Part shown: one piece after another, positions 31,650 through 39,745 of the stretch
How the letters are laid out: the number at the start of each line of letters is the position of its first letter
How positions within the stretch are numbered: position 1 is the stretch's first letter
Assembly: GCF_004135975.1 (NCBI RefSeq)
Contig: NZ_CP026538.1
Span: forward strand, 744,001 to 808,000
From: Solidesulfovibrio carbinolicus
GTDB lineage: Bacteria; Desulfobacterota; Desulfovibrionia; Desulfovibrionales; Desulfovibrionaceae
Direction of reading: 5' to 3'
Length of the DNA stretch: 64,000 nucleotides
Position numbers and translations under genes: made by a program
Notes under the pieces: generated by a model
The model's input: the letters and a program-made list of their open reading frames with translations, nothing else
What the model was told of the DNA's origin: nothing
Database searches by the model: none

Positions 31650-31985
31650 TCAGTGATGGGAGCCGCAGTCCCCGCCGCAGTTGCCGCCTGCCCCGGAAAA
31701 ATCAAGGCGCGAATGGATGGCGAAACCTTGCGGACCGCAGTCCACGGTGACCGGCGCGGCCTGGTCGCACAGCAGCCGGGCCATGCACAGGGCATGGCCG
31801 GCCGCCTCCACGACGACGTCGGCGTCCGTGGCCGAATCCGGGGCAAGGTCGAGCCGGGGGCCGGAGGCGTGCATGAAAGACAAAAAGATGCGGAGTTGCG
31901 GCCGGGACGCGCCCGGGAAAAGGCCATCCAGGGCCTGGCGGGCGGCCAGGGTCAGGCGAATGGGAGAATCGGCGGCAGACTCCAT
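31650..31985 (-). CDS. HesB/IscA-like protein, divergent paralogue lacking the Cys/Sec
   Basis: 111 residues. The HesB/IscA-like layout is clear next to its two neighbours: LTLAARQALDGLF, a strand QLRIFLSF, then GPRLDLAPDSATDAD and a C-terminal IHSRLDFSGAGGNCGGDCG. At the position of the Cys (32099 copy) or Sec (32673 copy) it has Ala (MHASGPRL), so the first metal or redox ligand is missing while the C-terminal Cys pair stays. It may be an adaptor or a decayed duplicate. No good SD. Confidence 0.65.
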   Translation of the reverse strand: MESAADSPIRLTLAARQALDGLFPGASRPQLRIFLSFMHASGPRLDLAPDSATDADVVVEAAGHALCMARLLCDQAAPVTVDCGPQGFAIHSRLDFSGAGGNCGGDCGSHH

Positions 31986-32039
31986 GACCGTGACTTACGT
32001 TTCGCGACGACAGCTGTCAACCGGCCAGGGAAATTGAAG

Positions 32040-32063
32040 AAAAAAGGCCGGCTGGAGCCGGCC
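32040..32063 (-). terminator. Intrinsic terminator after the HesB-like Cys paralogue
   Basis: GGCCGGCT-CC-AGCCGGCC then TTTTTT on the minus strand. Confidence 0.88.
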
Positions 32064-32098
32064 TGCAAACACGGTTTTTTGGGGGAGGAGCGCGACGA

Positions 32099-32437
32099 TC
32101 AGGAACAGGAGCCGCCGCCGCAGCCGCCGGAACCGCCGCCGCAACCCCCGGAGCCGCAGGAGCCGCCGCCAAGCTGCAGGCTTGATTTCACGGTGAATCC
32201 GTAGTCGGTCATGTCGATGTCGATGGGGCTGGCCATGGCCGCCAGTTCCTTGTCCACGACAAAGGTGTAACCGTTTAAATCAAAGACGTCGTCGTTGTCC
32301 CGGGGCTCGTCCAGGGCCAGGGTCAGGGACGGACCGCAGCAACCGCCCTTGTTGAGATAGACGCGGATGGGCGTTTTTTGTTTGTCGGCAAAGTAGTTGT
32401 CCAGTTCGGTCCGGGCCGAATCGCTCAAAGAAACCAT
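32099..32437 (-). CDS. HesB/IscA-like protein, Cys form
   Basis: 112 residues. LSDSARTELDNYFADKQKTP, RVYLNKGGCCGPSLTLALDE and a Gly/Cys-rich tail (SCGSGGCGGGSGGCGGGSC). The first Cys of GGCCGP aligns with the UGA of the upstream neighbour, so this is the Cys homologue of the selenoprotein. HesB/IscA-like proteins bind Fe-S clusters or iron; this sub-family, with its Cys-Gly tail, is not functionally settled. It ends in its own intrinsic terminator. Confidence 0.85.
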   Translation of the reverse strand: MVSLSDSARTELDNYFADKQKTPIRVYLNKGGCCGPSLTLALDEPRDNDDVFDLNGYTFVVDKELAAMASPIDIDMTDYGFTVKSSLQLGGGSCGSGGCGGGSGGCGGGSCS

Positions 32438-32619
32438 GGATACCTCCAGGCGAGAGATGGTTAACGGGTAATCACGCCCCAGGCCATTGTCAAATACGCC
32501 TGGCCGATGGAATTTTGGCTGTTCGAAAGAAAAACGTAATGGCTTGGCCGGCGCGGCCAGGGCTGCCGTGTCCCGGCGGCCAAGGCCGTCACCCGCGTTG
32601 GCGCAACCATCAGGCCCAT

Positions 32620-32647
32620 AAAAAAGGCCGGCTGTCGCCAGCCGGCC
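32620..32647 (-). terminator. Intrinsic terminator after the HesB-like selenoprotein gene
   Basis: GGCCGGCTG-GCGA-CAGCCGGCC (as read on the minus strand) then TTTTTT. Confidence 0.88.
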
Positions 32648-32672
32648 CGGGAAAGCACATCAACCTCGGCGG

Positions 32673-32993
32673 TTAGACCGAGCAGGAACCGCCGGAACAG
32701 GACGAGCCGCAGCCGCTGCCGCCGCCCAGTTCCAGGCTGGAAGTCACCGAAAAGCCCATGTAGGTCATGTCGACCTTCAGCGGGGAAGCCTTCTCGTAAA
32801 GCTCCTTCTCGATGACAAAGGTGTATCCGGAAACGTCGAGCACCTCGTCCGCTTCGCGCGGCTCATCCAGAGCCAGCGCCAGTCTCGGACCCGCTCAGCC
32901 GCCAGACGACAGGTAAATACGGACCGGGGTCTTTTCCTTGTCGGCGAAATACCCATCCAGCTGGGTCTTTGCCGATTCCGTCAACTCAACCAT
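32673..32993 (-). CDS. HesB-like selenoprotein (in-frame UGA = Sec33)
   Basis: 106 residues if UGA at 32897-32895 is read as selenocysteine. Before it: MVELTESAKTQLDGYFADKE and RIYLSSGG; after it: AGPRLALALDEP, a middle matching the Cys paralogue (GYTFVIEKEL; YMGFSVTSSLELG) and a Cys-rich end (SGCGSSCSGGSCSV). The frame is open and conserved on both sides, UGA aligns with Cys in the paralogue at 32099, and GGAGG precedes the ATG. A HesB-like selenoprotein family is known in deltaproteobacteria. A hairpin lies at SECIS distance. Standard gene callers would truncate or miss this gene. The role is probably redox or metal-cluster handling. Confidence 0.85.
32856..32879 (-). promoter_or_regulatory. 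Candidate bacterial SECIS hairpin
   Basis: GCGC-T-GGCTC pairs with GAGCC-GCGC around the loop TGGAT. The apical loop lies 26-30 nt downstream of the UGA, within the distance usual for bacterial SECIS elements. Confidence 0.5.
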
Positions 32994-33139
32994 GGGAACC
33001 TCCATAGGACAAGCTCGTTCAATGCAACTAAGCATGACCGATCAGAAAGTCAAATAGGAGCCGCCGCCGGGCCGTCGGGCCGATTGCCAGGGTTTCCTCT
33101 TTTAGGCTAGACGGATGCAAAGCCGGACGGGAGTATCGC

Positions 33140-33676
33140 GTGAGCAAGCACAAAAAAATCATGACCGCCGGCGAGGTGCGCCGCACCCTGGAGCGCCTCG
33201 CTTTCGAAATCATCGAACGCCACGATCCGAGCTGCCATCTGGCCATCGTCGGCATCCAACGGCGCGGGGCCGAGCTGGCCACGCGGCTTAAGGCCCTCAT
33301 CGACGCCCGGGGCCAGTGCGACGTGCCGCTGGGCAAGCTCGACATCAACCTCTACCGCGACGACTGGACCACCCGCGAGGTGCAGCCCCAAGTCGGGCCG
33401 TCGGAGATCGCCTTCTCCCTGGCCGAAAAAAACGTCATTCTCGTTGACGACGTACTGTTCTCCGGCCGCACCATCCGGGCCGCCCTGGAAGCGCTGCTCG
33501 ACTACGGCCGCCCCAAGCGCGTGGAACTGCTCGTGCTCATCGACCGACGCGGCCACCGCGAACTGCCCATCCAGGCCGATTACGTGGGCAAGCGCGTGCA
33601 CACCGAACCCGGCGAACAGGTGGACGTGGCCGTGGCCGAGCTCGACGGCGAGGACGGCGTGCTGCTCATGGAGTAG
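33140..33676 (+). CDS. pyrR: PyrR: pyrimidine regulator/uracil phosphoribosyltransferase
   Basis: 178 residues from a GTG with GGGAG seven bases upstream. PRT-fold motifs: LAIVGIQRRGAELATRL, LDINLYRDDW (PyrR-specific) and the PRPP loop NVILVDDVLFSGRTIRAAL; the end DYVGKRVHTEPGEQVDVAV is also PyrR-like. In Bacillus it binds pyr mRNA and converts uracil plus PRPP to UMP; in proteobacteria only the enzyme role may hold. No pyr genes adjoin and I see no PyrR RNA site nearby, so regulation here is unclear. Confidence 0.92.
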   Translation: MSKHKKIMTAGEVRRTLERLAFEIIERHDPSCHLAIVGIQRRGAELATRLKALIDARGQCDVPLGKLDINLYRDDWTTREVQPQVGPSEIAFSLAEKNVILVDDVLFSGRTIRAALEALLDYGRPKRVELLVLIDRRGHRELPIQADYVGKRVHTEPGEQVDVAVAELDGEDGVLLME

Positions 33677-33802
33677 ATGGAGTAGGGCACTTTTCGGGAA
33701 CGCAGTACCCCGGCGGAGCCTCTGTACCGTTTCGGGAAGCCATTGCCACGCTTCCGCAAAAGACGTATCCGGCGGTCATATCTTCCTGAGGAGAAAACCG
33801 CC

Positions 33803-34456
33803 ATGACGATACTCGCCATTAACGGCAGCCCGCGCAAGAAATGGAACACCGCCCAGGTCCTGCAAAGCGTCCTTGACGGCGCATCAAAGGCCGGCGCGGC
33901 CACCAAGCTTGTTCATCTCTACGACTACGACTTCAAGGGCTGCATCAGCTGCTTTGAATGCAAGCGCATCGGCGGCAAGAACTACGGCCGCTGCGCCGTC
34001 AAGGACGGCCTGACCCCGCTTCTGGCTGAAGCCGCCGAAGCTGACGCCCTGGTCATCGGCACGCCCGTCTACTTCGGGGCCGAAACCGGCGAAACCCGCT
34101 CGTTCATCGAACGGCTGCTGTTCCCCTACCTGACCTACACCCCGGGCTACGCCGCCATCTTCCCGCGCAAGATCCCCACGGCCATGGTCTATACCATGAA
34201 CGTGCCCGAATCGGTCATGGAAGAGCGCAACTACGGCCACATGACCGGCCTGGCTCAAGGATTTATGAGCCGTACCTTCGGCGCCTGCGAAGTGCTCACC
34301 GTCAACGACACCTACCAGTTCGACGACTATTCCAAATACCTCTGCACCGTCTGGGACGCCGAAGCCAAGGCCAAACGCCGCAAGGACGTGTTCCCGCAGG
34401 ACTTGGCGAAAGCGTTTGCTTTGGGTGAGAGATTGGCGGCGGGGTTTAAAGAGTAG
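33803..34456 (+). CDS. Flavodoxin-fold NADPH-dependent FMN reductase-like protein
   Basis: 217 residues from the ATG with TGAGGAG upstream. LAINGSPRKKWNTAQVLQ is the flavin phosphate loop of the family, and DYDFKGCISCFECKRIGG is the CxxC motif of the iron-sulfur flavoprotein-like branch. ADALVIGTPVYFGAETGETR binds the isoalloxazine. Only part of the extended Cys motif is there (CISCFEC... plus RCAVKDGL), enough to bind a cluster or act as redox thiols. It probably reduces flavin, quinone or a metal centre using NAD(P)H. Alone between pyrR and a repeat block. Confidence 0.85.
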   Translation: MTILAINGSPRKKWNTAQVLQSVLDGASKAGAATKLVHLYDYDFKGCISCFECKRIGGKNYGRCAVKDGLTPLLAEAAEADALVIGTPVYFGAETGETRSFIERLLFPYLTYTPGYAAIFPRKIPTAMVYTMNVPESVMEERNYGHMTGLAQGFMSRTFGACEVLTVNDTYQFDDYSKYLCTVWDAEAKAKRRKDVFPQDLAKAFALGERLAAGFKE

Positions 34457-34492
34457 GACGATGGACTATAACAGGTCGGAATAAGAAGAAGA

Positions 34493-34631
34493 AGCCTCCG
34501 GCGGCCAAAGGGGTGACCCCTTTGGAATCCCTCCTGAAGGCGAAACGGGGGTGACGGTGCAACGTCACCCCCGTTAACTCTCGCCTATCAAGGGGGTCCG
34601 GGGGGGATTATCCCCCCCGGCCGCCGGAGGC
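34493..34631. repeat. Family A palindromes in inverted pair around a third hairpin
   Basis: Left copy (34493-34531): GCCTCCGGCGGC, stem CAAAGGGG-TGA-CCCCTTTG. Right copy (34591-34631), opposite orientation: stem CCGGGGGGG/CCCCCCCGG and GGCCGCCGGAGGC. Between them AACGGGGGTGACG pairs with CGTCACCCCCGTT (34544-34575). Purine-rich DNA flanks the left copy and pyrimidine-rich DNA the right. The block sits between convergent genes and may double as a terminator. Confidence 0.85.
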
Positions 34632-34650
34632 CTCTTTTTCTTCCTCTCCC

Positions 34651-35544
34651 CTAAGCCTGGCACCGCTTGCAAATAATCTCGGTGCCGATGCCGGAGCGGG
34701 TGAACAGTTCCAGGATGATGCAGTTCTCGACGCGGCCGTCGAGGATGTGGGCTTTTTCCACGCCTGCGTCCACGGCTTCCATGCAGCAGCTGACCTTGGG
34801 GATCATGCCGCCGACCAGCACGCCCTCAGCCATGGCCTGGGAGGCTTCCTTGATGTCCAGGGACGAGATCAGCGTCTTGTCCTTGTCCAGGACGCCGGAG
34901 ACGTCGGTGAGAAGCACCAGCCGCTTGGCCCCGAGGGCGGCGGCCACGGCTCCGGCCACGGTGTCGGCGTTGATGTTGTAGGTCTCGCCGTCTTCGTCGA
35001 CGCCCACCGGCGCGATGACCGGGATGAATCCCTGGGCAAGGAGCGTGGTGATGAGCTGGGTGTTGATGCCGGTCACTTCGCCGACCTTGCCGAGGTCGAT
35101 GATTTCCGGCGGCGCGTCGCCGCGTTCCAGCACCATTTCGAGCTTGCGGGCGGTGATGAGCCGGCCGTCCTTGCCGGACAGGCCCACGGCCGAGCCGCCC
35201 TTGAGGTTGATGAGGTTGACGATGTTCTTGTTGACCTTGCCCACGAGCACCATCTCGACCACGTCCATGGTGGCGTCGTCGGTGACGCGAAGGCCCTGCT
35301 TGAACTGGCTTTCGATGTTCAGCAGCTTCAGCATCCGGCCAATCTGCGGGCCGCCGCCGTGGACGATGACGGGATTGATGCCGATGTATTTGAGCAGGAT
35401 GACGTTGAGGGCGAAGCTTTCCTGGAGCTGTTCATCGACCATGGCGTGGCCGCCGTATTTGATGACCACGGTCTGGCCGTAGAAATTGCGGATGTAGGGC
35501 AGGGCTTCCAGCAGCAGATGCGCCTTGGCGTGTTCGCGGTTCAT
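34651..35544 (-). CDS. argB: Acetylglutamate kinase
   Basis: 297 residues from the ATG with GGGAG upstream. [10 protein letters not shown] (phosphate site), [13 protein letters not shown] (N-acetylglutamate and ATP site), [19 protein letters not shown] and [15 protein letters not shown] are the ArgB motifs. It phosphorylates N-acetyl-L-glutamate, the second step of arginine synthesis. The N-terminal ~15 residues ([18 protein letters not shown]) form the extra helix seen in arginine-inhibited hexameric ArgB, so feedback control is likely. It follows hslU by 17 bp in the same operon. Confidence 0.96.
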   Translation of the reverse strand: MNREHAKAHLLLEALPYIRNFYGQTVVIKYGGHAMVDEQLQESFALNVILLKYIGINPVIVHGGGPQIGRMLKLLNIESQFKQGLRVTDDATMDVVEMVLVGKVNKNIVNLINLKGGSAVGLSGKDGRLITARKLEMVLERGDAPPEIIDLGKVGEVTGINTQLITTLLAQGFIPVIAPVGVDEDGETYNINADTVAGAVAAALGAKRLVLLTDVSGVLDKDKTLISSLDIKEASQAMAEGVLVGGMIPKVSCCMEAVDAGVEKAHILDGRVENCIILELFTRSGIGTEIICKRCQA

Positions 35545-35561
35545 TGTCGCTCCCTGGGAGA

Positions 35562-36935
35562 TTAGAGAATGTACCGGGACAAATCCCGGTCCTCGGCCAC
35601 GTCGGCGAGCTTTTCGCGCACGTAGGCCGGGTCCACGACCACGGTTTGGCCGCCCTGGTCCGAGGCGGCAAAGGACAGGTCGGATAGAATCTTTTCCATG
35701 ATGGTGTAAAGCCGCCTGGCTCCGATATTCTCGGTGTCCGCGTTGATGCGCTGGGCGAACTGGGCCACTTCCCGCAGCGCCTCGTCGGTGAATTCCAGGG
35801 TCACGTTCTCGGTGGCTAAAAGCGCCTTGTACTGCACGGTGAGCGCGTTTTGCGGCTCGGTGAGGATGCGGTGGAAATCCTCGGCCGTCAGCGCCCGCAA
35901 TTCCACGCGCAGGGGAAACCGGCCCTGCAGCTCCGGCACGAGATCGGACGGCTTGGAGAAGTGGAACGCGCCGGCGGCAATAAAAAGGATATGGTCGGTC
36001 TTCACCATGCCGTACTTGGTGTTGACCACGCAGCCTTCGACCACGGGCAAGAGGTCGCGCTGCACGCCCTCGCGGGACACGTCCGGCCCCTGGCCGCCGC
36101 CCTGCCGGCCGCAGATCTTGTCGATCTCGTCGATAAAGATGATGCCGGTCTGTTCCACGCGTTCCCTGGCCGTCTCGGAAACCTTGTCCATGTCCACCAG
36201 CCGGTCGGACTCTTCCTGCAGAAGCACGTCGTAGGCCTCGCGCACCCGCATGGTCTTGGTCTTCTTGCGCTGGGGAAAAGCTTTGGAGAACAGGTCCTTG
36301 AACTGGCTGCCCATCTCTTCCATGCCCGGCATGGACATGATCTCCACCTGGGGCGAGGGCATGGACACTTCCACGGGCACCATGCGGTCGTCGAGCTTGC
36401 CCTCGCGCCACAGCTTGCGCAGCTTGTCGCGGGTGGTCAGGCCTTGTTCGCCGGCCGGTTCGGCCGGGGCCTCGATGGCGGCCGGCATGGGGATGGGGCC
36501 GTGGGACGGACGCTGGGATTCGGGCAGCAGCAGATCGAGCAAACGCTCCTCGGCGGCCTTCTCGGCTTTGACCCGCACCCGCTCCAGCTCCTCCTGGCGC
36601 ACGAGATTGACGCCGATTTCCATGAGGTCGCGGACCATGGATTCCACGTCGCGGCCGACATAGCCGACCTCGGTGAACTTGGTGGCCTCGACCTTGAAAA
36701 AGGGCGACCCGGCCAGCCGGGCCAGCCGCCGGGCGATCTCGGTCTTGCCCACGCCGGTGGGACCGATCATGATGATGTTTTTGGGCGCGATCTCGTCGCG
36801 CAAGACCGGCTCGATCTGTTGGCGACGCCAGCGGTTGCGCATGGCGATGGCCACCATGCGCTTGGCGTCGCGCTGACCGATGATGTATTTGTCGAGTTCC
36901 GAAACGATTTCACGCGGCGTCAGGCTGGCGTGCAT
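35562..36935 (-). CDS. hslU: HslU, ATPase of the HslUV protease
   Basis: 457 residues. [20 protein letters not shown] start, Walker [16 protein letters not shown], pore loop [10 protein letters not shown], Walker [11 protein letters not shown] and sensor-2 [11 protein letters not shown]. The I-domain (~110-235) contains [15 protein letters not shown]. The C-terminal RYIL inserts into HslV to activate it. It unfolds substrates for HslV in the cytosol. Order hslV-hslU-argB, 88 bp after hslV. Confidence 0.97.
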   Translation of the reverse strand: MHASLTPREIVSELDKYIIGQRDAKRMVAIAMRNRWRRQQIEPVLRDEIAPKNIIMIGPTGVGKTEIARRLARLAGSPFFKVEATKFTEVGYVGRDVESMVRDLMEIGVNLVRQEELERVRVKAEKAAEERLLDLLLPESQRPSHGPIPMPAAIEAPAEPAGEQGLTTRDKLRKLWREGKLDDRMVPVEVSMPSPQVEIMSMPGMEEMGSQFKDLFSKAFPQRKKTKTMRVREAYDVLLQEESDRLVDMDKVSETARERVEQTGIIFIDEIDKICGRQGGGQGPDVSREGVQRDLLPVVEGCVVNTKYGMVKTDHILFIAAGAFHFSKPSDLVPELQGRFPLRVELRALTAEDFHRILTEPQNALTVQYKALLATENVTLEFTDEALREVAQFAQRINADTENIGARRLYTIMEKILSDLSFAASDQGGQTVVVDPAYVREKLADVAEDRDLSRYIL

Positions 36936-37023
36936 GGGTGCTCCTTGGTGCGGCGTCCGCGAAAAGCGCCTTGGCGCTTTCGCCGGTAAGTCACGAAAAC
37001 CATTCTTCTTCTACTATACGCGA

Positions 37024-37569
37024 TTACGCAGGCTTTTCCAGCGTCTCCACCACCAACTGGTCGTTGGTGTAGACGCACATTTCGGCGGCGATGGCCATGG
37101 ATTTTTCCACGATCTCCCGGGCCGACAGTTCGGTGTTGCGCAACAGCGCCCGGGCCGCGGCCATGGCGTAGGGGCCGCCGGAACCAATGGCCGCCACGCC
37201 GTCGTCCGGCTCGATGACGTCGCCTGTGCCGGACAAAATCAGCACATTGCCGGCGTCGGCCACGATCATCATGGCCTCCAGACGCCGTAAATACTTGTCT
37301 TTGCGCCAATCCTTGGCCAGCTCCACCGAGGCGCGCACGAGATTGCCGCCGAATTCCTCCAGCTTGGCCTCGAAACGCTCAAAAAGGGTGAAGGCATCGG
37401 CCGTGGCCCCGGCAAAGCCGATGACGACCTTGTCCTTGTACATCCGGCGCACCTTGCGCGCGGTATGTTTGACGGCAATGGCCTGGCCCAACGTCACTTG
37501 GCCGTCGCCGGCCACGGCCACGCCGGCCTCGGTCCGCACCGCCACAATCGTCGTTCCACGTAGTTGCAT
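37024..37569 (-). CDS. hslV: HslV, peptidase of the HslUV protease
   Basis: 181 residues. The N-terminus [16 protein letters not shown] contains the catalytic Thr (first T of TTIVAVR); the short leader would be removed. [41 protein letters not shown] and [12 protein letters not shown] are the family motifs. It forms double hexamers that degrade proteins unfolded by HslU. The only good SD (GGAGG, ten bases before the ATG) is part of a family A palindrome. Confidence 0.96.
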   Translation of the reverse strand: MQLRGTTIVAVRTEAGVAVAGDGQVTLGQAIAVKHTARKVRRMYKDKVVIGFAGATADAFTLFERFEAKLEEFGGNLVRASVELAKDWRKDKYLRRLEAMMIVADAGNVLILSGTGDVIEPDDGVAAIGSGGPYAMAAARALLRNTELSAREIVEKSMAIAAEMCVYTNDQLVVETLEKPA

Positions 37570-37578
37570 CGTGAGTTT

Positions 37579-37806
37579 GCCTCCGGCGGCTGGGGGAAGG
37601 AACCCTTTTTTGAAAAAAAGGGTTCCTTCCCCCAGACCCCCATCCTCCCCAAAAACTTTCAATGGGGGGGTGTACTTTTCACCAACTATGGGTCGTATCA
37701 GCCGAAAATCTTCTCTCGGGCCTGCCGCCCGCCGACCATCCCCCCTCCGCACGACCGTCCCCAGGTCGGGAGTCCGGGGGGCTGAGCCCCCCGCCCGCCG
37801 GAGGCA
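37579..37806. repeat. Composite family A repeat block between the macrodomain gene and hslV
   Basis: Left element: GCCTCCGGCGG followed by a 22-bp perfect stem (37590-37611 with 37614-37635; starts CTGGGGGAAGGAACCC) and ACCCCC. Right element, inverted (37771-37806): CCGGGGGGCTGAGCCCCCCG then CCGCCGGAGGC. Between them lies TTCTCTCGGGCC...CCGCCCGCCGACCA, which recurs at about 45894-45921 in the same relation to an inverted element, so the whole block is one composite unit. Confidence 0.85.
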
Positions 37807-37808
37807 TC

Positions 37809-38378
37809 CTACTCTTCCGCGTTCCCGCCAAATAACGCATCCGCCGCCGAACGCCAGACCCCAAAAGCCGCCTGGCCGTGCAGGTACATGCGTGCTTCCC
37901 GCAGTCTTCCGCCCCTTAGCGCCTCGGCCATAACGCCAAGGGCGATGGGCGAGGCCAAGTGGACGGGGTAGCCGTAGACGCCGGTGGACACGGCCGGGAA
38001 GGCTATGGTGGCGAGGCCGTTTTCCACGGCGCGGTTGATGGACTCGGCGTAGGCCGAGCGCAGGGCTTCGGGTTCGCCCATCTCGCCGCCGCGCCAGATG
38101 GGGCCGACGGTGTGGATGATGTGGCGCGCGGCCAACTCGAAGCCGGGGGTGATGACCGCGCCGCCGGCCGGCAGGCTGCCGATGCGGGCGATGATGTCGC
38201 GGCAGGCGGCGGGCAGTTTCGGGCCGGCGGCGCGGTGGATGGCCCCGTCCACGCCGCCGCCGCCGGCCAGGGCCGAGTTGGCGGCGTTGACGATGGCGTC
38301 GGCGTCGTCAACGGTGATGTCGCCTTCGATGAGGCGAAGGCTCCCTTGGCCGATGGCGTAGGCGGCGTGTCCGGGCAT
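37809..38378 (-). CDS. Macrodomain ADP-ribosyl hydrolase
   Basis: 189 residues from the ATG at 38378, which has GGAGG eight bases upstream. [20 protein letters not shown] and [17 protein letters not shown] are the MacroD-type ADP-ribose loop; [22 protein letters not shown] and [13 protein letters not shown] complete the site. It probably removes O-acetyl from O-acetyl-ADP-ribose or ADP-ribose from proteins. Between an M16 peptidase gene and hslV on the same strand, with a palindrome block after the stop. Confidence 0.93.
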   Translation of the reverse strand: MPGHAAYAIGQGSLRLIEGDITVDDADAIVNAANSALAGGGGVDGAIHRAAGPKLPAACRDIIARIGSLPAGGAVITPGFELAARHIIHTVGPIWRGGEMGEPEALRSAYAESINRAVENGLATIAFPAVSTGVYGYPVHLASPIALGVMAEALRGGRLREARMYLHGQAAFGVWRSAADALFGGNAEE

Positions 38379-38476
38379 GGGGAACACCTCCGGGGCGTGG
38401 TCTTGGGACGGGCGGTTTCCTGTTGTGATACCGAACGCTGCAAGAAGACCGGCGTGTTTTCGAAGCGTCGCCGGGT

Positions 38477-39736
38477 TTAGGGCAAGGCGGCGGTCGGCCC
38501 CATGACGGCCAATCCGGCGCTGCCCGGCGCAAAGGCCGCCTTGGCGGTGCGGGCGATGTCGTCAGGGGTTACGGCGTCGAGGCAGGCGGCGGTTTCCTCA
38601 AGGGGGATGGAGCGGTTGAACAGCAGGATGTTGCGGGCCAGGCGCATCATGCGGTTCTCGGTGGATTCCGCGCCGAGGTAGAGTAGGCCCTTCAAATGTT
38701 CGCGGGTGTGGTCGAGTTCCTCGGCCGTCACCGCGCTGTCGGCCACGGCGGCCAGTTCGGCGTTGACCACCGAGAGCAGCTCGGCCGTGCGGTCCGGGTC
38801 CACGGCGGCCTGGATTTCCAGCAGCCCCACGTCGGCCAGGCCGTTGACGCCGGCGTAGATGGAATAGGCCAGCCCGCGTTTTTCGCGCACTTCCTGAAAA
38901 AGCCGCGAGGACATGTTGCCGCCAAGCAGCGTGGCCAAAAGGGTATGGGCGAAGCGGTCGGCGCTGATGTTGCCGACCGAGGGGTAGGACAGGATGACGT
39001 GGTTTTGTTCCCAGTCGCGCCGGGCGGCCAGTCGCGGCGGCGTGTAGGCCCCGGCGGCCGGCGCGGGCGCGGTCTGGACTTTTCGCAGCGAGCCGAAGGC
39101 GGCTTCGGCCATTTCGGCCAGGGCGTCGTGATCAAGCGCCCCGGCGGCGACCACGGTGATGGCCTCGGGATGGTAGGCGGCGCGCCGCCACTTCGCCAGG
39201 GCCTCGGCCGTGACCGCGCCCACGGACTGGGGCGTGCCGGTGATGGGATGGGCCAGTCCTGGATCGGCCCAGGCGGCGGCCCAGAAGTCCTCGTGGATCT
39301 TTTCCTCGGGCGTCTCCTCCACCATGGAGATTTCCTGAAGGATGACGGCCTGCTCCCGGGCCAGCTCCTCGGGGTCGAGGAGCGGACGCAAGACGATGTC
39401 GCTTAAAATGTCAAACGCCCGGGCCAAGTGGGCGTCCATGACGCGCACGTGGAAACAGGTGGCCTCGCGGGAAGTAAACGCGTTGGAAAGCCCGCCCAAC
39501 GTGTCGAGTTCCTTGGCGATGGTCAGGGCGTCGCGCCTGGCCGTGCCCTTGAAAGCCATGTGCTCCATCAAATGGGCCATGCCTTCCTGGCCCGGGGCCT
39601 CGTGGCGCGAGCCGGCCTCGATCCAGATGCCGAGACTGGCGGTTTTGGAAACGGGCATGTGTTCGGTGACGATACGGACGCCGTTGGGCAGCCTGTCGGC
39701 GCGGATGCGGCTGTCGGATTCGGTGATTTGGCGCAT
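38477..39736 (-). CDS. M16-family zinc peptidase
   Basis: 419 residues. N-terminal catalytic half with the inverted zinc motif HLMEHMAFKG (HxxEH) and the third ligand Glu in the EQAVILQEISMVEETPEE stretch. The C-terminal half-domain carries the R/Y pair (LFQEVREKRGLAYSIYAG) needed for catalysis in the family. This is the bacterial mitochondrial-processing-peptidase-like form, cytosolic with no signal peptide. Such genes often neighbour pnp/dut; here the neighbours are pspF (9 bp upstream) and the macrodomain gene. Confidence 0.93.
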   Translation of the reverse strand: MRQITESDSRIRADRLPNGVRIVTEHMPVSKTASLGIWIEAGSRHEAPGQEGMAHLMEHMAFKGTARRDALTIAKELDTLGGLSNAFTSREATCFHVRVMDAHLARAFDILSDIVLRPLLDPEELAREQAVILQEISMVEETPEEKIHEDFWAAAWADPGLAHPITGTPQSVGAVTAEALAKWRRAAYHPEAITVVAAGALDHDALAEMAEAAFGSLRKVQTAPAPAAGAYTPPRLAARRDWEQNHVILSYPSVGNISADRFAHTLLATLLGGNMSSRLFQEVREKRGLAYSIYAGVNGLADVGLLEIQAAVDPDRTAELLSVVNAELAAVADSAVTAEELDHTREHLKGLLYLGAESTENRMMRLARNILLFNRSIPLEETAACLDAVTPDDIARTAKAAFAPGSAGLAVMGPTAALP

Positions 39737-39745
39737 CGCCTGGGG

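Noticed and set aside
32673..32993. Pseudogene from a nonsense mutation
   Set aside because: UGA falls exactly at a Cys position of the paralogue, both halves are conserved and the gene has its own SD and terminator, so selenocysteine is the better reading.
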